NCBI GenBank assembly: GCA_039916225.1
Contig: JBDSLU010000050.1
Span: 1-12,624, forward strand
Length of the DNA stretch: 12,624 nt
Direction: 5' to 3'
Source of the DNA: JBDSLU01 sp039916225
Lineage (GTDB): Bacteria > Acidobacteriota > Vicinamibacteria > Vicinamibacterales > Vicinamibacteraceae
The position numbers and the translations under genes were made by a program. The notes beneath the pieces were generated by a model. It ran no database searches and was not told where the DNA came from. It saw only the letters and a program-made list of their open reading frames with translations. This document shows positions 6,856-12,624 of this stretch, piece after piece; within the stretch, counting starts at the first letter, position 1, and every line of letters begins with the position of its first letter.

Positions 6856-7842
6856 TCAGCCGTTGAGGTAGCCCATCATCGCCGCCTGGTAGCGGTCGCC
6901 GGCCGCGGCCGTTCCTGCCGGCGTCACCGCGTCGAGCGCCGCCAGATCATCGGCGGAGAGCCGGACGTCGAGCCCCGCGACATTCTGCTCGAGGTACGGG
7001 ATGCGCTTGGTGCCCGGGATCGGCACGATGTCTTCTCCCTGCGCGAGCGCCCAGGCAATGGCGAGCTGGGCCGAGGTGCAGCCCTTGGCCTTGGCGATGC
7101 CCTCGACCCGTTCGACGAGCTCGACGTTGTGCGCCAGGTTGTCGCCCTGGTAGCGCGGCGACTGCAGACGCCAGTCGTCCGGCGTCATGTCGTCGGCCTT
7201 GCGGATCGTGCCGCCGAGCAGGCCACGGCCGAGCGGGCTGTAGCCGACGAAGCCGACGCCGAGACGGCGGCAGGCCGGCAGGATCTCGCGCTCGGGCTCG
7301 CGGTAGAAGAGCGAGTACTCGGTCTGCAGCGCGGCGATGGGGTGAACCGCGCAGGCGCGTTCCAGGGTCGCCGGCGACGCCTCGGACAGGCCGAGGAAGC
7401 GGACCTTGCCCTCCTGCACCAGCTTCGACAGCTCACCGACGGTCTCTTCGATGGGCGTCGACCGATCGATGCGGTGCTGGTAGTAGAGGTCGATGGTGTC
7501 GATGCCGAGCCGCCTGAGGCTGGCCTCGCAGCTCGCCCGCACGTAGTCCGGCTTGCCGCTGATGCCGCGCTTGAGCGGGTCGTTGGGGTCGCGGACGATG
7601 CCGAACTTGGTGGCGACGACGACGCCGTCGCGCCGGCCCTTGATCGCCTTGCCGACGAGGATCTCGTTGGTGTGCGGGCCGTAGACGTCGGCGGTGTCGA
7701 GCAGCGTGACGCCGAGATCGAGGGCGCGATGAATCGTGGCGATACCTTCGGCCTCGTCGGTCGGGCCGTAGAACTCGGACATGCCCATACAGCCGAGACC
7801 GAGGGCGGACACGGTGAGTGAGCCGAGATGACGCGTGTGCAT
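6856..7842 (-). CDS. Aldo/keto reductase, AKR13-like (328 aa)
   Basis: NADPH-dependent oxidoreductase of the aldo/keto reductase superfamily with the typical (beta/alpha)8 length. The catalytic tetrad is visible: D49 and Y54 in LLDTADVYGPHTNE (47-60), K79 in VATKFG and H123 in YYQHRID. The cofactor segment is IPGTKRIPYLEQN at 275-287. The run from GDNLAHN to the lysine-rich cofactor loop closely resembles AKR13/YakC-type enzymes, which reduce aldehydes and ketones. The physiological substrate is unknown. The ATG at 7842 begins 8 nt after the gluQ stop with no clear ribosome binding site, so it is probably translated from a shared transcript. The frame stays open upstream to 8145, but that part is shadow of gluQ. 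No T-rich terminator is seen in the 114 bp that follow. Confidence 0.93.
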   Translation of the reverse strand: MHTRHLGSLTVSALGLGCMGMSEFYGPTDEAEGIATIHRALDLGVTLLDTADVYGPHTNEILVGKAIKGRRDGVVVATKFGIVRDPNDPLKRGISGKPDYVRASCEASLRRLGIDTIDLYYQHRIDRSTPIEETVGELSKLVQEGKVRFLGLSEASPATLERACAVHPIAALQTEYSLFYREPEREILPACRRLGVGFVGYSPLGRGLLGGTIRKADDMTPDDWRLQSPRYQGDNLAHNVELVERVEGIAKAKGCTSAQLAIAWALAQGEDIVPIPGTKRIPYLEQNVAGLDVRLSADDLAALDAVTPAGTAAAGDRYQAAMMGYLNG

Positions 7843-7850
7843 GGTGTGAA

Positions 7851-8756
7851 TCACAGGACCCAAGTGAACGGGCCGCGGGGAATCCGCGTGGCCTCGAAGG
7901 CGGGGAGCGCGTGGTGGAGCATGGCCGGCCCGTCGGCCACGGCCGCCCCGCCGTGGACAGCCGGGAAGGGCGCCAGGCCGAGCCACGGAAGCACCGTGCG
8001 CCAGATATCGCCAGCCGACCAGCCGAGTGCCCGCAGGTCGCCGACCGCCGCCGCCCGATGCGACTTCGATAGCTTCTTTCCATCGCCGCCCAAGATCAAG
8101 GGCGCATGGAGCCAGGCCGGCGGCTCGGCGCCGAGCGCCCGCCACAGCACCGCCTGTACTGCGCTCTGGTCGGCAAGGTCGGCACCGCGAGCCACTTCCG
8201 TGACGCCGTCGGCGATGTCGTCGGCGACCACGGCCAGCGTGTAGGTCGCGCAGCCGTCACGACGCTGCAGCACGGGATCGGGGAGCGTCGCGAGGTCGAC
8301 GGTGGATTGGCCGAGGGCGCGATCGACGATCGTCTCGACGCCGGCCGGCAGCGCGAAGCGGATGGCGCCGTCGGTCAGGCCGCGGCTCCGGCAGGCGGCG
8401 ACGCAGGCTCCGCCGGCCTCGCGGCTCGCCGCGCGCGTGCAGCCGCAGCGGTAGGTGTGAGGCGCCAGACGGGCCAGCGCCGGCGTGTAATCACGGGCCG
8501 ACTGCGGCGGCGTCTCGGCGTCGCAGGTGAGGCCGAGCCAGTCGAGGTCGGCGCGGATGTCGTCGGCGATGTCGCGTCGCGCACGCCCGGCGTCGACGTC
8601 CTCGATCCGGAGCAGCAGGCGTCCGCCACGTTGCCGTACCGAGAGCCACGCGGCACCCGCCGCGCAGACGTTGCCGAGGTGCAGCCGACCCGACGGTGTC
8701 GGCGCCAGACGCCCCACGATCGACCCGGGCACCGCCCGCAATTCCCGCAAACTCAT
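7851..8756 (-). CDS. gluQ: Glutamyl-Q tRNA(Asp) synthetase (301 aa)
   Basis: Truncated glutamyl-tRNA synthetase paralog that attaches glutamate to the queuosine at the wobble position of tRNA-Asp. It lacks the anticodon-binding domain, and its length of about 300 residues is typical for the family. GRLAPTPSGRLHLGN at 15-29 carries the HIGH-type motif (HLGN), LLLRIEDVDAGRARRD at 47-62 binds the glutamate side, and KLSKS at 228-232 is the KMSKS motif. A zinc site is suggested by C104 and C106 (Y-R-C-G-C) with C118 and C122. VADDIADGVTEVARGADL at 177-194 is the family signature. The start is the ATG at 8756, where the protein aligns from its first residues, with AAGG 2 nt before the codon as a weak, close ribosome binding site. 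It is first in a two-gene unit with the aldo/keto reductase and diverges from corA. Confidence 0.92.
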   Translation of the reverse strand: MSLRELRAVPGSIVGRLAPTPSGRLHLGNVCAAGAAWLSVRQRGGRLLLRIEDVDAGRARRDIADDIRADLDWLGLTCDAETPPQSARDYTPALARLAPHTYRCGCTRAASREAGGACVAACRSRGLTDGAIRFALPAGVETIVDRALGQSTVDLATLPDPVLQRRDGCATYTLAVVADDIADGVTEVARGADLADQSAVQAVLWRALGAEPPAWLHAPLILGGDGKKLSKSHRAAAVGDLRALGWSAGDIWRTVLPWLGLAPFPAVHGGAAVADGPAMLHHALPAFEATRIPRGPFTWVL

Positions 8757-8773
8757 CGCCTTACGAGCGTAAT

Positions 8774-9847
8774 ATGGTCTCGATCGTGCCGACCACCATG
8801 GATCAGGCGACGTCGCCCCGGGCCCGTGTCACGCTGCCGCCGCGCATCGCGTCGGCCGGCCCCGGTCTGCGCAGCGGTGTCGTCAACTGCGCTGCCTACG
8901 ACAACGGGGTGCGCGTGGCCGACGTCGAGGTGGCCGACGTCCGCCAGGTGCTGACGGAGCCGGGCCGCTTCGTCTGGATCGGGATGTACGAGCCGGGCGA
9001 GGACCTGCTCCGCGAGGTCCAGCGCGAGTTCGACCTGCACGACCTCGCCGTCGAGGACGCCCACAACGCGCACCAGCGCCCGAAGTTCGAGGTCTACGAC
9101 GACTCGCTTTTCGTGGTGCTCCGCACCGCGCAGATGAGCGGCGCCCCGCCGCACATCCAGTTTGGCGAGACGCACGTCTTCGTCGGCAAGAACTACGTGG
9201 TGTCGGTGCGGCATGGCTCGCTGCTGTCGCACGTCGGCCTGCGCACCCGGTGCGAGGCGACGCCCGGCCTGCTCTCGCAGGGCCCCGGCTTCGTCCTCTA
9301 CGCGCTGATGGATTTCATCGTCGATCAATATTTTCCGATCGTCGAAGCGCTCGAGGACGAGCTCGAAGGCCTCGAGGACGAGATCTTCCGCGACAACGTC
9401 AGCCGCGACACCACCAGCCGCATCTATCAACTGAAGCGCGAACTGCTCGCCGTCAAGCGCGCCGTCTCGCCGCTCGTCGAAGTCTGCAACCGCCTCACCC
9501 GGTTCGACGTCGACATGATCCCCGAAGACACCCGGCCCTACTTCCGCGACGTCTACGATCATGTCATCCGCATCAACGACATGATCGACAACACCCGCGA
9601 GCTGCTGACCACCGCGCTCGAGGCCAACCTGTCGCTGATCACGATCTCGCAGAACGAGGACACCAAGCGCCTCGCCGGCTGGGCGGCCATCATCACCACG
9701 CCGACCCTGATCGCCACCATCTACGGCATGAACTTCACCAACATGCCGGAACTGGGCTGGCGCTATGGCTATCCGGCGGTGCTGTGCCTGATGGTCGCCG
9801 CCTCGTCGGGCCTCTACATCGGCTTCAAGCGCTCCGGCTGGCTTTAG
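8774..9847 (+). CDS. corA: CorA family magnesium/cobalt transport protein (357 aa)
   Basis: Homopentameric Mg2+/Co2+ channel of the CorA family in the cytoplasmic membrane. A large cytosolic domain (about 35-285) contains FDLHDLAVEDAHNAHQRPKFE at 86-106, the usual L-x-x-E-D segment, and a long stalk helix rich in acidic residues around 192-206. Two C-terminal membrane helices lie at about 301-320 and 332-350. The first ends in YGMNF (317-321), which holds the invariant GMN selectivity motif, and the short loop after it is N-M-P-E-L. The start could be the ATG at 8774 or the ATG at 8798 (8 residues later). Neither has a good ribosome binding site. The start codon of divergent gluQ is only 17 bp away, so the promoters of both genes must lie inside the neighbouring coding sequences. 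Confidence 0.95.
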   Translation: MVSIVPTTMDQATSPRARVTLPPRIASAGPGLRSGVVNCAAYDNGVRVADVEVADVRQVLTEPGRFVWIGMYEPGEDLLREVQREFDLHDLAVEDAHNAHQRPKFEVYDDSLFVVLRTAQMSGAPPHIQFGETHVFVGKNYVVSVRHGSLLSHVGLRTRCEATPGLLSQGPGFVLYALMDFIVDQYFPIVEALEDELEGLEDEIFRDNVSRDTTSRIYQLKRELLAVKRAVSPLVEVCNRLTRFDVDMIPEDTRPYFRDVYDHVIRINDMIDNTRELLTTALEANLSLITISQNEDTKRLAGWAAIITTPTLIATIYGMNFTNMPELGWRYGYPAVLCLMVAASSGLYIGFKRSGWL

Positions 9848-9855
9848 GCTGGTTT

Positions 9856-9883
9856 GTCGACGGCGCGTGGCCGCGCCTTCGAC
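9856..9883 (+). terminator. Imperfect hairpin after corA
   Basis: GTCGA-c-GGCGCG, a 4-nt TGGC loop, CGCGCC-t-TCGAC: a 12-pair-long stem with one internal mismatch, starting 8 nt after the corA stop codon. Position and stability fit a transcription end, but no T tract follows, so an intrinsic terminator of the classical type is not shown. It could instead be an mRNA-stabilising 3' stem. Confidence 0.4.
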
Positions 9884-9955
9884 CTCACGACGCCTCCGGC
9901 CTATCGGCCTCGGCGTTCGTGTGGCGGCCGCGCTCTCACGCGTGCCGGCAACAGG

Positions 9956-9961
9956 TATAGT
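9956..9961 (+). promoter_or_regulatory. Candidate -10 box for the VWFA-related gene
   Basis: TATAGT stands 30 nt before the ATG at 9992, in the short intergenic gap after corA, leaving room for the AGGAG ribosome binding site at 9978-9982. No good -35 hexamer was found about 17 bp upstream, so this rests on the -10 match alone. Confidence 0.35.
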
Positions 9962-9991
9962 GATTGAGCCGCCTGTCAGGAGAGCCCGTCC

Positions 9992-12139
9992 ATGTCCACG
10001 TCGCGTCAGGTCCGTTCGCTGATCGTTGCCGTCGGACTCTGCGTCCTGGCCGGCGCAGGACCAGGCGGGCTGATGCGTGGCCAGCAGGCCGCGCCGCCCC
10101 AGGCCCCCGCGGCCCAGGCCCCCGGGCCGCAGCCCGCCGCGCCGCCGGCGGAGGTGACTTTCCGGACCGACGCCAACTTCGTCCTGACCGACGTCTTCGT
10201 GACTGCCGACGGCAAGCCGGTCACCGACCTGACCCAGGCCGATTTCGAGGTCCGCGAGGATGGCGTCGTCCAGACCGTCCGCTCCTTCGAGGCAGTCCGG
10301 CACGATGCGCAGCCGGCCGTCGTGGCGCGCCGCGATCCGTCGACCGTCGCCGAGAGCGAGGCGATGATCGCCGACCCCCGGAGGCGGGTGTTCGTGATCT
10401 TCCTCGATACGTTCCACGTCGAGCGGAGCGGCTCGATGGTCGTCCGCGAGGCGCTCATGGGCTTCCTGAAAACCGCGCTCGGCCCGGATGATCTCGTCGG
10501 CTTCATGACGCCGCACATGTCCGGTCGCGACATCAGCTTCACGAGCTCGACCAGCCCTCTGGTGCGATATCTGGACGACAACCCTGTCTGGGGCGTCGCC
10601 GATGAGATGCCCGGCACCGAAACCGATCCGATCGAGAAGGACTTGTCGAGCTGTTTCGTCGGCAACGACGCGGCGTGGGGCCCGCTGCGCTCGCGCCTGC
10701 GCGAGCAGAAGACGCTCGCTTCGCTGCGCGGGCTCGTGGCGCACCTCGATGGCCTGCGCGAATCGCGCAAGGCGGTGATCACTGTCACTCAGGGCTGGCG
10801 CCTGTTCCGGGAAAACGAGACGCGGCTGACCGATGCCGGCAATCAGAACCAGATCCGCGGCCTCGACCCGGTCGCCGGCGGCCGGGGCGGCGGTCTGGGC
10901 ACCGATGACCGCGGTCGCCTCGGCGGCGTCGCCAAGGGGACGTGCGACGGCGCCCGCCTCGAAGCCGGGTTCACCGACAGCCAGCGCCTCTTCCAGGATC
11001 TGATTGGCGAGGCGAACCGCGCCAGCACCAGCTTCTACACGTTGGATGCGGCCGGCCTGCGCACCGAGACGCGGCCGCACCCGACGAACCCGCTCGAAGC
11101 GGCGGTCGAGGCCCGCAACCGCGAGCGCATGCCGTACTCGACGCGGCTCGATTCCATCCGCACGCTCGGCGAGTCGACCAACGGGATGGCGCTCGTCGAC
11201 AGCAACGACTTCAGCGGCTCGCTCCGCCGCGCCGCCGCCGACTTCAACGCCTACTACCTGCTCGGCTACACCTCGACCAACGGCAGGTCCGACGGCAAGT
11301 ACCGCAAGATCAAGGTGGCCGTGAAGCGGCCCGGCGTGCACGTGCGGGCTCGCGAGGGCTACCTGGCGCGCCGGTTGAATGAAACGGCGCCATCGTCCAC
11401 GACGTCGAATGGCGCCACGGCTCCGTCGAGCAGCGCGATGGCCGAAGTGGCGCGAATCACAGCTGCCCTCGGCAAGCTGGCGACGGCGCGTCCGGGCGTG
11501 CCGCTCGTCGTCTCGGCTGCCGCTGGCGTGATGGGCGCTGGCTCGCGCGCCATCCGCGTCACCACCGAGCTCGATTCGGCGATCGCCGCCACCCCCGAAT
11601 GGGTGGATGGTGGAGAAGCGCAGGCGTTCGTTCGCGACGCCAAGGGCGACACGGTGACGACCGCCAAGGCGGCGTTGCCCAAGGGATCGCGGACGGTGGA
11701 GATCGAGCTGCCGATCGTTCCGGGCATGGCCGGCGACGTCAAGGTGCAGGTGCGGCTGACGGGCACCGGGCCGCTGGCGCGCTATACCGACACGACCAGC
11801 GTCGCGCTCGACGCGATGCCGGACGGATGGGGGGCGCCGCGTCTGAGCCGCCGCGGGCCGTCCACCGGCGTGGCCTGGGTGCCGACCGCCGATCCGCGCT
11901 TCCGCCGCCAGGAGCGCATCCGCGTCAGCGTCGGCGTCGGGCCTGAGGCCGGCACCATCACCGGCACGCTCCTCGATCGCCAGGGCAAGCCGATCAACGT
12001 CCCGGTGAAGATGGATCAGTCCGAACCCGCCGCGCTGGTCGCGGAGTTGGCGCTGGCGCCGCTCGCCGTCGGCGACTACGTGCTGGCCCTCGGCAGCGGG
12101 CCGAAGCGGCTGCTCGTCCCGCTGCGCATCGTCCCCTGA
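9992..12139 (+). CDS. Secreted VWFA-related Acidobacterial-domain protein (715 aa)
   Basis: The N-terminus (1-31) reads as a Sec signal peptide: basic M-S-T-S-R-Q-V-R, a hydrophobic core (L10-A20) and a small-residue region. A Pro/Ala linker follows at 33-53. Residues 55-105 form the lead-in strand region (R-T-D-A-N-F-V-L-T-D-V-F-V ... DFEVREDG) that precedes the domain in this family. The VWA-like domain spans about 130-455: RRVFVIFLDTFHVERSGSM at 131-149, SRKAVITVTQGWRLF at 258-272, and NAYYLLGYTSTNGRSDGKYR at 419-438 with the usual Y-Y-L-L-G-Y. The metal site (MIDAS) D-x-S-x-S is not intact, as D139 is followed by T-F-H-V-E. The C-terminal part after a Ser/Thr-rich linker (465-482) is beta-rich and unassigned. 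C221 and C318 lie in the inserted loops. The ribosome binding site is AGGAG, 9 nt upstream. The function is unknown, but an extracytoplasmic adhesion or scaffold role is a fair guess. The family is expanded in Acidobacteriota. Confidence 0.88.
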   Translation: MSTSRQVRSLIVAVGLCVLAGAGPGGLMRGQQAAPPQAPAAQAPGPQPAAPPAEVTFRTDANFVLTDVFVTADGKPVTDLTQADFEVREDGVVQTVRSFEAVRHDAQPAVVARRDPSTVAESEAMIADPRRRVFVIFLDTFHVERSGSMVVREALMGFLKTALGPDDLVGFMTPHMSGRDISFTSSTSPLVRYLDDNPVWGVADEMPGTETDPIEKDLSSCFVGNDAAWGPLRSRLREQKTLASLRGLVAHLDGLRESRKAVITVTQGWRLFRENETRLTDAGNQNQIRGLDPVAGGRGGGLGTDDRGRLGGVAKGTCDGARLEAGFTDSQRLFQDLIGEANRASTSFYTLDAAGLRTETRPHPTNPLEAAVEARNRERMPYSTRLDSIRTLGESTNGMALVDSNDFSGSLRRAAADFNAYYLLGYTSTNGRSDGKYRKIKVAVKRPGVHVRAREGYLARRLNETAPSSTTSNGATAPSSSAMAEVARITAALGKLATARPGVPLVVSAAAGVMGAGSRAIRVTTELDSAIAATPEWVDGGEAQAFVRDAKGDTVTTAKAALPKGSRTVEIELPIVPGMAGDVKVQVRLTGTGPLARYTDTTSVALDAMPDGWGAPRLSRRGPSTGVAWVPTADPRFRRQERIRVSVGVGPEAGTITGTLLDRQGKPINVPVKMDQSEPAALVAELALAPLAVGDYVLALGSGPKRLLVPLRIVP

Positions 12140-12174
12140 CGGCCGCGTCCGGCGCGCCGCCGTCGCACCATCTC

Positions 12175-12183
12175 TGCTAGAAT
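12175..12183 (+). promoter_or_regulatory. Extended -10 promoter candidate of the first tRNA-Gly
   Basis: TGCTAGAAT matches an extended -10 element (TG-n-TANAAT). A transcript from here would start near 12190 and carry about 50 nt of leader before the tRNA at 12242. No recognisable -35 hexamer was found, which extended -10 promoters can do without. Confidence 0.4.
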
Positions 12184-12241
12184 CGGGCTTCGCGTCGATG
12201 GCCGCGTCTGCGGTCGCCGGCGCGGCGTCCAGCACCCGCGG

Positions 12242-12315
12242 GCGGGCTTAGCATAGTGGTAATGTCCTGGCTTCCCAAGCCAGTCAGACGGGTTCGATTC
12301 CCGTAGCCCGCTCCA
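12242..12315 (+). tRNA. tRNA-Gly(CCC), first copy
   Basis: A 74-nt cloverleaf with encoded CCA. The acceptor stem is GCGGGCT with AGCCCGC, and the D stem is GCAT with ATGT (one G-U pair). The anticodon stem CTGGC/GCCAG closes the loop TTCCCAA with anticodon CCC. The T stem ACGGG/CCCGT carries the loop TTCGATT, and the discriminator base is T before CCA. It reads GGG glycine codons. Confidence 0.97.
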
Positions 12316-12395
12316 TTGATGTTCCTGGCGCAAACCCTCGAAAACAACCCGTAGCGTAGATGGCCATGAGCGGCCGTCCTCGTCGATTGAGACGC

Positions 12396-12461
12396 ATGGC
12401 GCTCAAACGCATGGACAACGTAGGAATCGTCGTCGAGGACCTCGCCGCGACGAAGTGCTGA
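12396..12461 (+). pseudogene. 5' remnant of a VOC/glyoxalase-family gene
   Basis: The reading frame begins M-A-L-K-R-M-D-N-V-G-I-V-V-E-D-L-A-A-T-K-C and stops after 21 residues. The first 18 or so residues closely resemble the start of VOC-superfamily proteins (glyoxalase/bleomycin-resistance type), where M-D-x-V-G-I-V-V-E-D-L-x-A-A leads into the first beta-alpha-beta-beta-beta unit. The rest of the domain (over 100 residues) is absent and the sequence runs into the second tRNA within 37 bp. An in-frame ATG at 12360 exists but adds only low-complexity Arg-rich residues. It is most likely a gene broken by deletion or recombination between the tRNA copies. A functional 21-residue peptide is possible but unsupported. 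Confidence 0.6.
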
Positions 12462-12473
12462 CCTTCATCCGGT

Positions 12474-12488
12474 CGTGATAAAATCACG
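12474..12488 (+). promoter_or_regulatory. Extended -10 box within a short inverted repeat before the second tRNA-Gly
   Basis: CGTGAT-AAA-ATCACG is a perfect 6-bp inverted repeat with a 3-nt centre. It contains TGATAAAAT at 12476-12484, a good extended -10 element. Transcription would start near 12491, about 7 nt before the tRNA at 12498. The same bases could form a small hairpin or bind a dimeric protein. Confidence 0.4.
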
Positions 12489-12497
12489 CCTTCGAGC

Positions 12498-12571
12498 GCG
12501 GGCTTAGCATAGTGGTAATGTCCTGGCTTCCCAAGCCAGTCAGACGGGTTCGATTCCCGTAGCCCGCTCCA
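12498..12571 (+). tRNA. tRNA-Gly(CCC), second copy identical to the first
   Basis: The same 74 nt as the copy at 12242-12315, base for base, including the anticodon CCC and the encoded CCA. The offset between copies is 256 bp. The flanks of the two copies do not match, so the repeat is confined to the tRNA gene itself. It has its own candidate promoter immediately upstream. Confidence 0.97.
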
Positions 12572-12624
12572 ATCTTGAATCGTCGGGGACCCCTGCTTGC
12601 GGCGCCGTACCCCTGGCGAAGGCG

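Larger units (their letters stand above)
12242..12571. repeat. 74-bp direct repeat made of the two tRNA-Gly genes
   Basis: The perfect direct repeat occupies 12242-12315 and 12498-12571, with a 182-bp spacer that contains the VOC gene remnant. The identical units on one strand are a substrate for homologous recombination, and such tRNA repeats are also possible integration sites. No integrase gene is in view. Confidence 0.85.

Noticed and set aside
7129..7821. Plus-strand open frame of 230 codons opposite the aldo/keto reductase
   Set aside because: It is a shadow of the reductase, which has its full catalytic tetrad on the minus strand.
8106..8753. Plus-strand open frame opposite gluQ that extends towards corA
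   Set aside because: No domain resemblance, and it is fully antisense to gluQ, which has intact HIGH-like and KMSKS motifs.
8753..12235. A 1160-codon open frame on the minus strand, opposite corA and the VWFA-related gene
   Set aside because: The translation is Arg/Ala/Gly/His-rich with no recognisable domain and lies exactly antisense to two well-supported genes. GC-rich codon use leaves this antisense frame free of stops.
12076..12487. Two short minus-strand frames, one ending in M-E-R-A-T-G-I-E-P-V
   Set aside because: These are antisense translations across the tRNA-Gly genes. Peptides of the E-R-A-T-G-I-E-P type are a well-known artefact of translating tRNA genes.
12572..12624. Right edge of the window as a terminator or attachment site for the second tRNA
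   Set aside because: It contains only a very short GGGG-A-CCCC pairing, with no T tract, no repeat of the tRNA 3' end and no gene. Nothing can be supported there.

Overview
This GC-rich window reads as bacterial chromosome, most likely from an Acidobacteriota member, possibly the Vicinamibacteria. The best clue is a secreted protein of the 'VWFA-related Acidobacterial domain' type at 9992-12139. The other genes are widespread bacterial families and do not narrow the lineage. I see no transposase, integrase, phage gene or CRISPR array.

Layout. (1) Positions 1-3857, minus strand: a tight operon of three paralogous multi-pass membrane glycosyltransferases (GT87/DUF2029 type). The first two are complete and the third runs off the left edge. 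A 9-bp perfect hairpin sits just upstream of the first gene's ribosome binding site. (2) Positions 3978-5566, plus strand: a HAD-IIA hydrolase-like gene and a GNAT acetyltransferase coupled by an ATGA overlap. (3) Positions 5528-6790, minus strand: a Xre/MbcA/ParS-type antitoxin followed by a RES-domain toxin. They have a clear sigma70-like promoter with a 14-bp palindrome across the expected transcription start. The toxin's 3' end overlaps the GNAT gene by 39 bp. (4) Positions 6856-8756, minus strand: a two-gene unit, glutamyl-Q tRNA(Asp) synthetase then an aldo/keto reductase. (5) Positions 8774-9847, plus strand: a CorA-type Mg/Co transporter, divergent from gluQ with only 17 bp between start codons. 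(6) Positions 9992-12139: the VWFA-related secreted protein. (7) Positions 12242-12571: two identical 74-nt tRNA-Gly(CCC) genes. The 182-bp spacer between them holds the 5' end of a broken glyoxalase/VOC-family gene.

How the parts may work together. The three glycosyltransferases probably build a lipid-linked or envelope polysaccharide from polyprenyl-phosphate sugars. The RES/Xre pair is a self-contained toxin-antitoxin module of the NAD+-depleting type. GluQ implies queuosine-modified tRNA-Asp. The remaining genes look like ordinary housekeeping or accessory loci. Nothing here is clearly an undescribed system. The places most worth a second look are the operator-promoter of the toxin-antitoxin module, the glycosyltransferase triplication with its leader hairpin, and the duplicated tRNA with the gene remnant between its copies.
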